DNA of 64,000 nucleotides from Pseudahrensia aquimaris (GCF_042676045.1 NZ_JBHTJV010000003.1:124001-188000); one strand, 5' to 3'. Positions 16,201-25,499 are shown, counted from the first letter of the stretch. Program-made: numbers and translations. Notes: a model not told the origin generated them from the letters alone.

Positions 16201-17999
16201 ATGCGGGCGGCTGGTTTGGCGGCATCAATGAGACGCAACTGCACCCGTTTCGTGCCACGATAGAAATCTGTGTTCAGAGTTCCCACGAAATGAAAGACCT
16301 GCCCCCGCCCGTTGAGCAGCGCCTGTCCCAGCTCATCGTCAGCGCGGCGGAACGCGATGCCTTTGAGTTCTGCACCATCGGGAGAACCGAGCGAAAACCG
16401 CACATGCCCTGCCCCCACAACATCAGCAAAGCGGATCACGTGGTTGGGGAAAGCCAGAACGGGCTGGGAATGGCCCGCGCCGAAGGGACCTGCTTTTTCC
16501 ATGCGTTCCATGAATTCCACAGAAGCACCCCGTGCGCTCAACGCGCCATCGATGCGCAGATCGGTGAGTTCGCGTTGGGTTGAAACCACCTTCGCCAGAC
16601 GCTCTTCCATGAAAGAGCGGAAATCTGCCAGTTTTTCGCGTTTGATCGTCACGCCAGCCGCCATTACGTGGCCGCCGCCCTTTTCCAGAATGCCCTCGTC
16701 GACTGCCGCCCTCACAGCAGAACCGAGGTCAACACCTGCGATGGAACGGCCAGAGCCGGCGCCTTGCCCGCGCCCGTCAAAGGCAATCGCAAAGGCCGGG
16801 CGGCGGAACCGATCTTTCAAACGTGAAGCCAAAAGACCGACAACGCCGGGATGCCAAGTCTCGCTTTCGGTGATTAAAATTGCCGGTCCGTCACCCGTCC
16901 CAATTTCCGCATCAGCCTCGTTGATCGCCTGTTCCAGCATTTCTTTTTCAATGCGCTGCCGTTCGCCGTTGAGCGCATCAAGCTGTTGTGCAATTTCTTT
17001 CGCCTCTGCCGGATCGTCACTTGTTAAAAGCCGTGCGCCGAGCGCTGCATCGCCGATGCGACCGCCAGCGTTTATGCGTGGACCAAGCAGAAAGCCCAGG
17101 TGCCAAGGCGCGGCAGGGCCATCTTGGCGTGCGGCGCGGGCCAGCGCTACGAGACCCGGGTTGCGCTGTTGGTGCATCACATCGAGGCCGCGCATCACGA
17201 AAGCGCGGTTGAGGCCCTTGAGTGGAACCACATCACAAACCGTGCCAAGCGCCACCAAATCCAGCCACCCCATCAAATCGGGGGACACGATGCTGGAGGA
17301 ATAATGACCACGATTTTTCAATTCGCGATTAAGGGCAACGAGGGCAAGAAACACAACGCCTGCTGCACACAAATGCCCCTGCCCTGATAGGTCGTCCTGC
17401 CGATTTGGATTAACCAGAGCCAGAGCCTGTGGCAGCGTTTCGCCCACTTGGTGATGATCCAGAATGATCGTGTCCATACCAAGCTCTGCCGCCTTCGCCA
17501 GCGCCTCATGGCTGGTCGAGCCGCAGTCGACGGTAACCAGCAGGGTTGCGCCTTTCTCGTGCAGTTCTTCGATTGCCGGTCCATTGGGGCCGTAGCCTTC
17601 AAAGATCCGATCAGGGATGTAAATCTCATACGGCACACTGAAGTGCTTCAGGAACAGAGCCATGAGCGCCGATGATGTGGCCCCATCAACATCGTAATCT
17701 CCGAAGATCGCAACCCGCTCGCGCTTCTCTACAGCATCTGCCAAACGCCCGGCGGCGGCGTCCATCGCGGTGAGCGTCGCAGGATCAGGCATCAGACTGC
17801 GCAAAGTGGGGTTAAGGAAATCGGTTACGTCTTCCAACTCGACGCCTCGCCCCGCCAGAACACGGGCGACTAAACTGTCGATTTCAAAACGCTCCGCCAT
17901 CGCCTCGGCGCGGTTGCGCTCGGCAGGCGTCAAGCGTTCCATCCAGCGTTGGCCGGTGATAGATTTGTCGACTTCCAGAAAGGGACGTTTTTCGCTCAT
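16197..17999 (-). CDS. recJ: Single-stranded-DNA-specific exonuclease RecJ
   Basis: A 600-residue DHH-family exonuclease that degrades single-stranded DNA 5' to 3' in recombination and repair. The N-terminal DHH domain contains FGDYDVDGATSSALM and ILDHHQVGE, which are the manganese-binding motifs. The DHHA1 region carries GGHVMAAGVTIKREKL. The C-terminal OB-like region ends at RLIDAAKPAARI. I start at the ATG 17999 (MSEKRPFLEVD) rather than 18056. It lies 25 bases downstream of ctaA on the same strand and convergent with allE. Confidence 0.93.
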   Translation of the reverse strand: MSEKRPFLEVDKSITGQRWMERLTPAERNRAEAMAERFEIDSLVARVLAGRGVELEDVTDFLNPTLRSLMPDPATLTAMDAAAGRLADAVEKRERVAIFGDYDVDGATSSALMALFLKHFSVPYEIYIPDRIFEGYGPNGPAIEELHEKGATLLVTVDCGSTSHEALAKAAELGMDTIILDHHQVGETLPQALALVNPNRQDDLSGQGHLCAAGVVFLALVALNRELKNRGHYSSSIVSPDLMGWLDLVALGTVCDVVPLKGLNRAFVMRGLDVMHQQRNPGLVALARAARQDGPAAPWHLGFLLGPRINAGGRIGDAALGARLLTSDDPAEAKEIAQQLDALNGERQRIEKEMLEQAINEADAEIGTGDGPAILITESETWHPGVVGLLASRLKDRFRRPAFAIAFDGRGQGAGSGRSIAGVDLGSAVRAAVDEGILEKGGGHVMAAGVTIKREKLADFRSFMEERLAKVVSTQRELTDLRIDGALSARGASVEFMERMEKAGPFGAGHSQPVLAFPNHVIRFADVVGAGHVRFSLGSPDGAELKGIAFRRADDELGQALLNGRGQVFHFVGTLNTDFYRGTKRVQLRLIDAAKPAARI

Positions 18000-18024
18000 G
18001 CCCGTAGATAGGCAAGGTCGCCGC

Positions 18025-19131
18025 TCATGGCAAAGCCGGAATTTCTCCCGCCGCAACGCGCGGTTTCAAGGCATGCCAATGGGCGACTGCAACAGCCAAG
18101 ATCACCACCGCGCCAAACTGATGTGCCAGAGCCCAGTTCATCGGCACCTGCATCAGCAAGGTCGCGATACCAAGCGCCGCTTGCAGCGTAACCAGACCGA
18201 CGAGCAACATAGCGCGTCGCGCATGGGGTGAACTCGGTTCGCGGCGCATCATAACCACCGCGTGGGCGATTACGGCGGCAAGCAGAAGATAGGCTGTTAT
18301 GCGGTGCATGAACTGCACCATCATCGCATTATCCGTGAAATTCAGCCACCAAGGTGTCATGGCGAACAGCCCGTCGGGAACCATTGCACCGTTCATATCC
18401 GGCCACGTGTTGTAGGCCATACCGGCGTCCAGACCAGCGACAAGGCCACCCATGAACACCTGAACAAGCAAAAGGATGACCAAGGCACCACCCTGCCAAG
18501 CGGACGCGAACAACCGACCGCTGGAATGGGCCACAAGCGAGCGGGCAAGCCAAATTGTATAAGCGAAGATAATGCAAGCCATCGTCAAATGCACGGCCAG
18601 TCTGATCTGGCTAACGTCCACACGATTTACCAGACCCGACTTGACCATCCACCAGCCAATAAAACCCTGAAGACCACCCATCGCGACCAACAACAGCAGC
18701 CGCGGCTTGCTCCACGAGGGCAAACGGTTTCGCATCCAAAAATAGACCAGCGGAATAACAGCGACGAGGCCGACCAGACGACCGAGGAAGCGGTGCCCCC
18801 ATTCCCACCAGTATATGACCTTGAACTCGGCCATAGGCATTCCCTTGTTCTGGGTCTGGTATTCGGTAGTGGTGCGGTACTTATCCTTTTCCACCGCCCA
18901 ATCTTCAGCTGAAAGTGGCGGGATAACACCCGTTACCGGCTTCCATTCGGTGATCGAAAGCCCAGAATCAGTCAGACGCGTAGCGCCACCCACAAGCACC
19001 ATTACCGCGACAATGGCAGCCACAGCGTAGAGCCAATACCGCACAGATCTGTGTGGATCAGTTCCAGCATAACGCGCTGTCTCGTTTCGGTTGGTGGCAC
19101 TTGGCAGGCCGGTGGCGGCAATATCTGTCAT
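18025..19131 (-). CDS. ctaA: Heme A synthase (COX15/CtaA)
   Basis: A 368-residue inner-membrane protein that oxidises heme O to heme A for cytochrome c oxidase. About eight membrane segments are visible. Diagnostic blocks are GGATRLTDSGLSITEWKPVTGVIPP, WWEWGHRFLGR (with the His ligand), HLTMACIIFAYTIW and QFMHRITAYLLLA. This is the alphaproteobacterial type without the cysteine pair of Bacillus CtaA. I start at 19131 (MTDIAAT). ctaA is followed by recJ and divergent from the DUF2842 gene; that DUF2842 neighbour is familiar from Rhizobiales. Confidence 0.93.
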   Translation of the reverse strand: MTDIAATGLPSATNRNETARYAGTDPHRSVRYWLYAVAAIVAVMVLVGGATRLTDSGLSITEWKPVTGVIPPLSAEDWAVEKDKYRTTTEYQTQNKGMPMAEFKVIYWWEWGHRFLGRLVGLVAVIPLVYFWMRNRLPSWSKPRLLLLVAMGGLQGFIGWWMVKSGLVNRVDVSQIRLAVHLTMACIIFAYTIWLARSLVAHSSGRLFASAWQGGALVILLLVQVFMGGLVAGLDAGMAYNTWPDMNGAMVPDGLFAMTPWWLNFTDNAMMVQFMHRITAYLLLAAVIAHAVVMMRREPSSPHARRAMLLVGLVTLQAALGIATLLMQVPMNWALAHQFGAVVILAVAVAHWHALKPRVAAGEIPALP

Positions 19132-19273
19132 GATTGTTTCGTCGGGCTCCAGTCCACCGTGTTTTGCGCCCAACAGCCAGCAAGTTCAAGCGACACGGGG
19201 TCGCAATATTCGCTCTGGTCACATGAAGGGCGCGTGTCTACATGGAGCGTACACCAAATCGTCAGGATACCTC

Positions 19274-19486
19274 ATGGCTGCCCGTCTCCCCATTCGCGTT
19301 CGAAAATTCATGGGTGTTTTTTTCATAGTCATCTTGGTGATTCTATACGCCCTGATGGCAGTCGGTGTGGCAACGGCTGCTCTGCCCAATGCACCTTGGT
19401 ATGCACATATGCTGTACTTTATGTTTTCCGGCTTTTTGTGGGTGTTGCCCGCAATGGGCATAATCTCTTGGATGTCGCGTGAATAA
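19274..19486 (+). CDS. DUF2842 small membrane protein
   Basis: A 70-residue protein with two membrane segments (about 12-34 and 42-62). It begins MAARLPIRVRKFMGVFFIV and contains PNAPWYAHMLYFMFSGFLWVLPAMGII, as in DUF2842. The function is unknown. AGGA sits six bases before the ATG at 19274. It is divergent from ctaA. Confidence 0.8.
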   Translation: MAARLPIRVRKFMGVFFIVILVILYALMAVGVATAALPNAPWYAHMLYFMFSGFLWVLPAMGIISWMSRE

Positions 19487-19492
19487 TCAGCA

Positions 19493-20194
19493 CTAAAGCT
19501 GAATCATTTCGACGATTACTGGCTCATCATACCCTGCGCGTCGAAGACCGAGCACGCGGTCGTCGATCTCTGCGCTGGCTGACAAACCAGTGACCAGAAC
19601 AACGCCCAGATGATCGTCGGCAATCCTTGCAAGAGAGCGTTCGTCGGCACCACCTGCATCAATGATGACGAATTGATAGCCACTTTCCAGCGCATCAATC
19701 ACCACTGGTAACAATTGAACGCTATGCGGGTTCAATTCTTGCTGAGTGAGCCCGCTTGGCATGATGTGGGCTGCGGAACGTGTGTCGCGGAAAATGCATT
19801 CGGAGACCTTCTTCTCGCCCGTAAGCACGTCCTTCAAGCCGGGATGGTCCATACAGTCCAACATATCCCGGGTGGATCGAGCGTCAGCCGCCATGTCTAC
19901 AACTACGGTTGAAAACTGAACCGACAAAGCCCGAGCAAGAGCGACTGCACCGCCAAGATTGCTTTCGTCATCTGGCGTCACAATGGCCAACCGAGCACTT
20001 TCTAAGGTCGATAGCGAGGCAATGGCCGTTGCAAGGTCGCAACGGATAGCGTCGGCCACACGTGCAGAACGAGTAGACGCCCTGATTTCCTCCGCATCCA
20101 CAATGGGAATATCACCCAACATATCAGGCTCAGCGTTAGGGCCGGATGATTTTCCGGTTAGATCCGGTTCCATAGGCTGATCGCTGTCGTTCAT
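19493..20194 (-). CDS. Degenerate BY-kinase/ParA-fold ATPase-like protein
   Basis: A 233-residue protein that reads like the C-terminal ATPase half of bacterial tyrosine kinases of exopolysaccharide export (ExoP/CpsD). The order is a first strand RLAIVTP, a Walker A' strand TVVVDMAADARSTRDMLDC, GLKDVLTGEKKVSECIF, HIMPSGL and a Walker B strand YQFVIIDAGGADE. The Walker A loop, normally GEGKS/T, reads PDDESNLGG and lacks the Lys and Ser/Thr. No C-terminal tyrosine cluster is visible. It is therefore probably not an active kinase. It has no polysaccharide genes nearby. The fold assignment is inference. Confidence 0.55.
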   Translation of the reverse strand: MNDSDQPMEPDLTGKSSGPNAEPDMLGDIPIVDAEEIRASTRSARVADAIRCDLATAIASLSTLESARLAIVTPDDESNLGGAVALARALSVQFSTVVVDMAADARSTRDMLDCMDHPGLKDVLTGEKKVSECIFRDTRSAAHIMPSGLTQQELNPHSVQLLPVVIDALESGYQFVIIDAGGADERSLARIADDHLGVVLVTGLSASAEIDDRVLGLRRAGYDEPVIVEMIQL

Positions 20195-20343
20195 GGGGCT
20201 TTTGCAATTGCGTTCGTTTCAGTAGGAAAAGGATGTGCAGGCGCGGCAACGGCACGCATAGCGCAAGTTTGCGCCCATTATGGTTTACAGCCTGTTAACG
20301 AACAGCGCATTGGAGCCAAATGGCGCCATCAATGCTGGATAAA

Positions 20344-20420
20344 TGGTCGGAGTAGCAGGATTCGAACCTACGACCCCACGCCCCCCAGGCGTGTGCGCTA
20401 CCGGACTGCGCCATACTCCG
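20344..20420 (-). tRNA. tRNA-Pro (anticodon GGG)
   Basis: The minus strand begins CGGAGTATGGCGCAGTCCGG. The anticodon arm is CACGC-CTGGGGG-GCGTG (anticodon GGG), and the T arm contains AGGTTCGAATCCT. The acceptor closes with TACTCCG, A and an encoded CCA. 77 bases, with the C-G first pair typical of tRNA-Pro. Confidence 0.95.
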
Positions 20421-20429
20421 ACTGACGCT

Positions 20430-20458
20430 GGTTTAGTCACCAAATTGCGAAAAAACAA
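20430..20458 (-). promoter_or_regulatory. Candidate promoter of tRNA-Pro(GGG)
   Basis: TTGTTT (20458-20453) and TAAACC (20435-20430) on the minus strand are 17 bases apart and nine bases before the tRNA 5' end. The -10 resembles the TAAACG ahead of tRNA-Pro(TGG). Confidence 0.4.
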
Positions 20459-20474
20459 GATGGATTTATGGTCG

Positions 20475-20924
20475 CTAACGGGCTTGGTCCAACAAACGCT
20501 TGCATTCCAGCAGTTCAGACAGCGCAGCTTGTAATTCGGCCTCAGAGCCACTTTCGTTCGTGGCCCTAGCGCCGCTCCGGTTGGCAACGATATCGCTTAC
20601 AGGCACTGCCTTCTTGGCTGGTTCCGCTTGCGCCTCCAACTCCAGCGAAATATTGCCCTCGGAAGCCGCCGCTACAAAGCGGTTGCCGTGTTCTTTCAGG
20701 ATGCGCTGGACGCCTTTGATCGTGTAGCCTTCCGAATAAAGCAAATGGCGAATGCCTTTAAGCAGTTCTACATCGTCGGGGCGGTAATACCGCCGACCAC
20801 CGCCACGTTTCATGGGCTTGATCTGGTTAAACCGGGTCTCCCAAAACCGCAGAACATGCTGCGGCAGGTCAAGCTCATCGGCCACTTCGGAAATGGTGCG
20901 GAAAGCGTCAGGGCTTTTGTCCAT
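20475..20924 (-). CDS. MerR family transcriptional regulator
   Basis: A 149-residue regulator. The N-terminal MerR DNA-binding domain contains FRTISEVADELDLPQHVLRFWETRF, then MKRGGGRRYYRPDDVELL and GYTIKGVQRILKEHG. The C-terminal part is a short, charged and Ala-rich helix rather than a known ligand domain. This MerR member conventionally sits after ihfA in alphaproteobacteria, downstream of plsX-fabH. Its targets are not known to me. I start at ATG 20924 (MDKSPDAF), since the extra ten residues of the longer frame do not fit. Confidence 0.88.
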   Translation of the reverse strand: MDKSPDAFRTISEVADELDLPQHVLRFWETRFNQIKPMKRGGGRRYYRPDDVELLKGIRHLLYSEGYTIKGVQRILKEHGNRFVAAASEGNISLELEAQAEPAKKAVPVSDIVANRSGARATNESGSEAELQAALSELLECKRLLDQAR

Positions 20925-20986
20925 GTCACATCCAGTCAGCTTGATTAGCGTCAATGATCAAAGACTGTCGCAAAGCGACTGATTCG

Positions 20987-21301
20987 TCACGCCTTTTTTT
21001 TCGCGCCGCCGTTTCCTTCCAACACTTTCTCTTTCAAAATGTTGGATGGGCGAAACACCATGACGCGGCGTGGTGTGATTGGAACTTCCTGCCCGGTCTT
21101 GGGATTACGCCCCACGCGTTCGTTTTTGGAACGTATGGAAAATGTTCCGAAAGATGACAGCTTGATCGTCTCGCCGGCGACGGCTGCATTGCAAATCTCT
21201 TCAATTACCGATTCCACCAATTGCGCGGATTCAGTGCGAGAAAGGCCGACCTTGCGGTACACGGCTTCATAGAGGTCAGCTCGGGTAAGTGTCTTTGTCA
21301 T
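20987..21301 (-). CDS. ihfA: Integration host factor subunit alpha
   Basis: A 104-residue DNA-bending protein of the HU/IHF family; it pairs with IHF beta. It contains TRADLYEAVYRKVGLSRTESAQLVE, then KLSSFGTFSIRSKNERVGRNPKTGQEVPI with the intercalating Pro region, and VMFRPSNILKEKV. The C-terminus is lysine-rich (GGAKKKA). The conserved neighbourhood is plsX-fabH-ihfA-merR, and order and strand match. Confidence 0.93.
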   Translation of the reverse strand: MTKTLTRADLYEAVYRKVGLSRTESAQLVESVIEEICNAAVAGETIKLSSFGTFSIRSKNERVGRNPKTGQEVPITPRRVMVFRPSNILKEKVLEGNGGAKKKA

Positions 21302-21524
21302 TTGGTTAAATCGCGCCCGTCTTAAATCTTGTGAACTTTCAAAGCGCTTTGGCTCCCTACAAACACGTCTGCTAGCGTGCCCAATCCCGCTCGCAAAGCT
21401 GAGGGAGTGTAAGAAGGCTATTTTGTTGGGTCAACGTGTGCAGAGCACATTTATTGCGGTCAAAAGAGCACAAGGAAAGACAGGCATCTAAAAGCGGTAA
21501 AACAGTCGAACCCGCTTGCGATAC

Positions 21525-22496
21525 CTACCAGCGAACAAGTACCGAGCCCCATGTAAATCCGCCACCCATCGCTTCCAGCAAGACGAGATCGCCTTTCTTC
21601 AGCCGGCCATCCATACGGGCCTGATTGATCGCCAGCGGAATAGACGCAGCTGACGTGTTCCCATGCTGATTGACTGTGATGACCACTTTGTCAGCCGAAA
21701 TGTTCAATTTCTTGGCTGAAGCGTCGATGATGCGTTTGTTGGCTTGGTGCGGGATGAACCAGTCAATATCGTCCGCGCTCAGACCCGTCGCCTCGAATGC
21801 GTCTTCGATAACATCAGTTATCATGGCAACGGCATGCTTGAACACTTCTTTGCCCTGCATCCGCAGATGCCCAACTGTTTGCGTGGTTGAGGGACCGCCA
21901 TCGACATAGAGCTTTTCCATGTGCGAACCATTTGAACGCAGGTGGCTTGTGAGAATACCGCGATCGTTGGACATGCCGACCCCTTCTTGGGCTTCCAACA
22001 CCACAGCGCCCGCGCCATCACCGAATAGCACGCAGGTCGTGCGGTCTTCCCAATCCAGTATGCGGGAGAACGTTTCCGATCCGATGACTAATATCCGCTT
22101 TGCCTGCCCTGCCTTGATAAAGGTATCGGCAGTCGTCATGGCAAACACGAAACCAGAGCATACAGCTTGCAGGTCAAACGCAGCGCCGTGGCGCATGCCC
22201 AAGCGTTCCTGGATGTTCACCGCCGTGGCAGGAAACGTGTTGTTGGGTGTCGATGTTGCCAAGATGATCATATCAAGGTCATCTGACGTGATGCCAGCGT
22301 CAGACATTGCAGCACGGGCGGCGGCTTCGCCAAGGCTTGCCGTGGTCTCGTCTTCTTCCGCGATATAGCGCTGCTCGATGCCGGTGCGCTGTATGATCCA
22401 CTCACTTGTCGTGTCTACGCGACTTTCCAACTCTTCGTTGGTTACCGCATGGCGGGGCGTGACAGCACCCGAGCCGATGACCACGGATCTAATCAT
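21525..22496 (-). CDS. fabH: 3-oxoacyl-ACP synthase III (KAS III)
   Basis: A 323-residue condensing enzyme that joins acetyl-CoA with malonyl-ACP to start fatty-acid synthesis. Catalytic residues are all visible: Cys in LQAVCSGFVFAM (about residue 113), His in WFIPHQANKRIID (about 250) and Asn in NQHGNTSAAS (about 280). The GxGxGAVVLEA region is also present. Its start overlaps the plsX end by eight bases, so the two are coupled. The length is normal. Confidence 0.95.
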   Translation of the reverse strand: MIRSVVIGSGAVTPRHAVTNEELESRVDTTSEWIIQRTGIEQRYIAEEDETTASLGEAAARAAMSDAGITSDDLDMIILATSTPNNTFPATAVNIQERLGMRHGAAFDLQAVCSGFVFAMTTADTFIKAGQAKRILVIGSETFSRILDWEDRTTCVLFGDGAGAVVLEAQEGVGMSNDRGILTSHLRSNGSHMEKLYVDGGPSTTQTVGHLRMQGKEVFKHAVAMITDVIEDAFEATGLSADDIDWFIPHQANKRIIDASAKKLNISADKVVITVNQHGNTSAASIPLAINQARMDGRLKKGDLVLLEAMGGGFTWGSVLVRW

Positions 22497-23592
22497 TTGA
22501 AGTTTCCCGTTGAACGTTTTGTTCCGTTTGGGAAGATTCTACCGCCGAATCGTTAGCATCTTCTTCAACCCAGGGCCGGATTCGGGCCAAATCAGCCGAA
22601 ATTTTCTCCTGAAGACGGTTGCGCACCGTATTGTGGCCTACGTCAATGGCGGCGGCGAAACCCTCGCCATCGGTTGAGCCGTGACTTTTGATCACAACGC
22701 CGTTGAGGCCAAGAAACACCGCGCCATTGACCTTTCGCGGGTCCATTTTCTCACGAATGTAGGAAAAAGCCTTGCTGGCAAAAAGATAACCGATACGCGC
22801 CATCAGCGTGCGAGACATGGCGTCTTTCAGATAAGTGCTGATCTGACGGGCGGTGCCTTCGGCGGTCTTCAGTGCGATGTTGCCGGAGAATCCTTCGGTA
22901 ACAATCACATCAACGTTGCCACGGCCAATATCATCACCCTCCACGAAACCCGCATATTCCAGACCGGGAAGATCAATTTCTTTCAGTTGAGTTCCGGCGA
23001 GGCGCACCTCTTCCAGTCCCTTCACTTCCTCTACACCGACATTCAGCAGTCCGACCTTAGGGCGATCAAGATCGTAAAGAGCGCGGGCCATGCACGAACC
23101 CATAAGAGCGAAGTCCACCAGTTGCTCGGCGTCCGCGCCTATGGTTGCGCCAACATCAAGCACAATGCTTTCGCCGCGAACATTGGGCCAAACAGCCGCC
23201 AGCGCAGGGCGTTCAATGCCGGGCATCATGCGCAGGCAGAACCGGGCCATCGCCATCAATGCGCCCGTATTGCCGGCAGAAACCATCACATCGGCTTCAC
23301 CGTTTTTCACCGATTCGATGGCTTTCCACATGCCAGAAACGCGCCTTCCGCGCCGCAAGGCTTGGCTTGGTTTTTCCTCCATGGAGATGGAGACATCGCA
23401 GGGGTGAAACACCGACTGCTCTTTCAAGGTCGGATATTTTTCCAACTCAGGCAGCACAGCATCCGCCTCGCCATGAAGAATGTAACGGATTTCGGGATAG
23501 CGGCGGCGCGAAAGTTCGGCGCCCGCCAGCACGACGGAGGGCCCGGCATCTCCGCCCATCGCATCCAAGGCTATGGTGATTGTTTTGCTCAT
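22489..23592 (-). CDS. plsX: Phosphate acyltransferase PlsX
   Basis: A 367-residue enzyme that makes acyl-phosphate from acyl-ACP for phospholipid synthesis. It begins with ITIALDAMGGDAGPSVVLAGA and contains AEVMVSAGNTGALMA-like (ADVMVSAGNTGALMAMARF), VLDVGATIGADAEQL, VEGDDIGRGNVDVIVTEGFSGN and HGSTDGEGFAAAI motifs typical of PlsX. The extra C-terminal residues are acidic and Glu/Gln-rich. It lies immediately upstream of fabH. Confidence 0.95.
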   Translation of the reverse strand: MSKTITIALDAMGGDAGPSVVLAGAELSRRRYPEIRYILHGEADAVLPELEKYPTLKEQSVFHPCDVSISMEEKPSQALRRGRRVSGMWKAIESVKNGEADVMVSAGNTGALMAMARFCLRMMPGIERPALAAVWPNVRGESIVLDVGATIGADAEQLVDFALMGSCMARALYDLDRPKVGLLNVGVEEVKGLEEVRLAGTQLKEIDLPGLEYAGFVEGDDIGRGNVDVIVTEGFSGNIALKTAEGTARQISTYLKDAMSRTLMARIGYLFASKAFSYIREKMDPRKVNGAVFLGLNGVVIKSHGSTDGEGFAAAIDVGHNTVRNRLQEKISADLARIRPWVEEDANDSAVESSQTEQNVQRETSND

Positions 23593-23754
23593 GGATTTCT
23601 ACAAGCGCTGCTCACTGAACAACAGTCGACCGCTTCTCATTCCTTGCCACATTGGAGGGCCCACCGGGAGCTTTGCCACACGGCGGGTGAATACACGCTG
23701 AAAACGACCATGGCGAGGGTTTCCATCGCCGTGACCGCGCTTTGTGCAGGGGTT

Positions 23755-24327
23755 TTAATGCTTTTTCAACGCCGCAAGAGCTGCAAACGGCGAGTTTTCA
23801 GCAGCTTCCTCTTCATCGGCTTCGGGGTTAGGCACCACTTCGGAAGGCAACTGCGCGCCTTCGATAGCCGCAAACGGGTCTATTCCCAGCGCGAAGAACT
23901 CAAGCCAGATGTCAGCCAGTTCCAAAGTGTCACCGGAAAACAGTTCAGGTGGATCATCGCCCTCTGCGTCCACGATGATTTCCCCCTCCCCGTTGACGCG
24001 CGGTTTGGCGAGCTTGGAACCCTCGGGAACAAAAGTCGCATTAAACGGCTCCTCCAACGTTTGATCCATCGGCTCGGCGGTGATGGCGCAGGGCTGCGTA
24101 AATTTCACAGTGATGTTTCCCTCTACCTGCACACCACCCTTACGCCATGGCACGGCATGAGCGGTCGCAACAAAGCTCTCTATCGAAACAAGATCATAAC
24201 GCGCTGCGATTTCGGCACGCTGAACTTCGTTGGCCTCAAAAGTGTGATGCTCACCCTTTTTCGACAGTTTGCGAACGTTAACGGTGAGCGAAAACGGAGC
24301 GGGCTCAAGAGCGGGAACAGCAGACAT
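23755..24327 (-). CDS. DUF177 (YceD-like) family protein
   Basis: A 190-residue protein of the DUF177/YceD family, linked in E. coli and plants to 23S rRNA accumulation. Recognisable stretches are FEANEVQRAEIAARYDLVSI, VEGNITVKFTQPCAITAEPM and LADIWLEFFALGIDPF. The tail is acidic with EEEAAENSPFAALAALKK, where the FxxL pattern matches the family end. It starts immediately after the stop of the bc1 chaperone gene (TAAATG), so the two are coupled. No rpmF follows it here, unlike in many bacteria. Confidence 0.85.
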   Translation of the reverse strand: MSAVPALEPAPFSLTVNVRKLSKKGEHHTFEANEVQRAEIAARYDLVSIESFVATAHAVPWRKGGVQVEGNITVKFTQPCAITAEPMDQTLEEPFNATFVPEGSKLAKPRVNGEGEIIVDAEGDDPPELFSGDTLELADIWLEFFALGIDPFAAIEGAQLPSEVVPNPEADEEEAAENSPFAALAALKKH

Positions 24328-24894
24328 TTAAGCGGCCTTATCCAGAGTTGCGGGCGGAAAAACATCAACCCCCTTCTTCACCGTCGCCAAATGGAGCGAA
24401 TTGAGCAAATCATAGGCGCGAACCATGTAGTCGCTCAAAAGAACCAGATCGGGCGAGGCATCGGAGTCGGGATACAGATTGCGCTGCAACATGGGCAGCA
24501 GCAATTCAGCTTTTTGTGCAACCGAGAGGCTGTCATTTTCCAAATCCACCTCCTCCCAGACTTTCGCTTGGCCGTAGAAGATGCGTGACATTTTCTTGAT
24601 GCGCTTGGGCACCGTTGTATCACCGACGCCGGCTTCGCGCAGACCGGCCTCCATATCGTCGATGAAAATGTCGAAGAAGTCCTGATTGAACTGGGCATTG
24701 TCGACACCCTCACGCTTCATACGGCGCAGTGCGAGATAGACGTGAATGCACATCATTTCGAAACGGCCGTTCATGGTGTCGGGGACGCCCATATGTTCAA
24801 AAAACACGGTTTGGCGCGATTGCGCCACAACCGCGCCATAAAGAGCGTGTGGAGACTGATTGCCTTGGAAGGCCTTAAACAGGGCTTTGAACAT
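24328..24894 (-). CDS. Ubiquinol-cytochrome c chaperone family protein (CBP3/UQCC1-like)
   Basis: A 188-residue protein of the CBP3 family, which in mitochondria helps assemble cytochrome b of the bc1 complex. Family features are YGAVVAQSRQTVFFEHMGVPDT, RFEMMCIHVYLALRRMKREG and FFDIFIDDMEAGLREAGVGDTTVPKRIKKM, which contains the signature. The function in bacteria is inferred from family. It begins 88 bases from the divergent bamE start. Confidence 0.87.
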   Translation of the reverse strand: MFKALFKAFQGNQSPHALYGAVVAQSRQTVFFEHMGVPDTMNGRFEMMCIHVYLALRRMKREGVDNAQFNQDFFDIFIDDMEAGLREAGVGDTTVPKRIKKMSRIFYGQAKVWEEVDLENDSLSVAQKAELLLPMLQRNLYPDSDASPDLVLLSDYMVRAYDLLNSLHLATVKKGVDVFPPATLDKAA

Positions 24895-24982
24895 CGCGCC
24901 GGAACCGCTATTGAACGTTCCACGTCATATAAGGCGCGTGTCGGCAAAATAAAGACGGCAAAGTGCGCAGTGGAGAGAATGC

Positions 24983-25492
24983 ATGAAGATCGGCTCGAAC
25001 AGAACCGTGCGGAGCGCAGCTATCGTTGCAGCAAGCCTGGCGGCACCCTTGCTTTTAACCGCCTGCAACACAGGCGCAGTGCTCGGTGAGCGCGAGTTTG
25101 TCCACGGACATCAGATCAATGATGAGACGCTAACGCTTGTTCCTGTCGGTTCATCGCGCGAACAGGCTGTGCTGGCTCTGGGAACGCCGTCCACCACGCT
25201 TACGCAGGTCGATGGAACCGAGACGCTTTACTACATCAGTCAGCGTAAGAAGCGCGCGGCAGCGTTCTTGCAGCCGCGCGTGGTCGATCAGCGTATTCTG
25301 GCCGTTTATCTGGCCGATGACGGCACGGTCAGCCGGATCGGTAATTTCGGATTGAAAGACGGCAAAGTGTTCGATTTCGTTCGCCGTGTGACGCCAACCG
25401 GCGGCCGCGAATTGACCTTCCTCAGCCAGCTTCTTGGCGCAGCAGGTGCCATCGCCAACCCACTTGGCGGCGCAAGACGCCCAGGCAGCTAA
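24983..25492 (+). CDS. bamE: Outer membrane assembly lipoprotein BamE (SmpA/OmlA)
   Basis: A 169-residue lipoprotein of the BamE family, a small component of the beta-barrel assembly machine. It has a signal peptide with lipobox LTAC (Cys about residue 28), then the core PVGSSREQAVLALGTPST and ETLYYISQRKKRAAAFLQPRVVDQRILAVYLADDGTV. A Gly-rich tail follows. GGAGA lies eight bases before the ATG. It is divergent from the bc1 chaperone gene and convergent with the MFS gene. Confidence 0.88.
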   Translation: MKIGSNRTVRSAAIVAASLAAPLLLTACNTGAVLGEREFVHGHQINDETLTLVPVGSSREQAVLALGTPSTTLTQVDGTETLYYISQRKKRAAAFLQPRVVDQRILAVYLADDGTVSRIGNFGLKDGKVFDFVRRVTPTGGRELTFLSQLLGAAGAIANPLGGARRPGS

Positions 25493-25499
25493 ACCTTAT

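Noticed and set aside
22681..24588. 635-codon plus-strand open frame antisense to plsX and its neighbours
   Set aside because: It spans the opposite strand of three clearly conserved genes, resembles no family and has unlikely composition.
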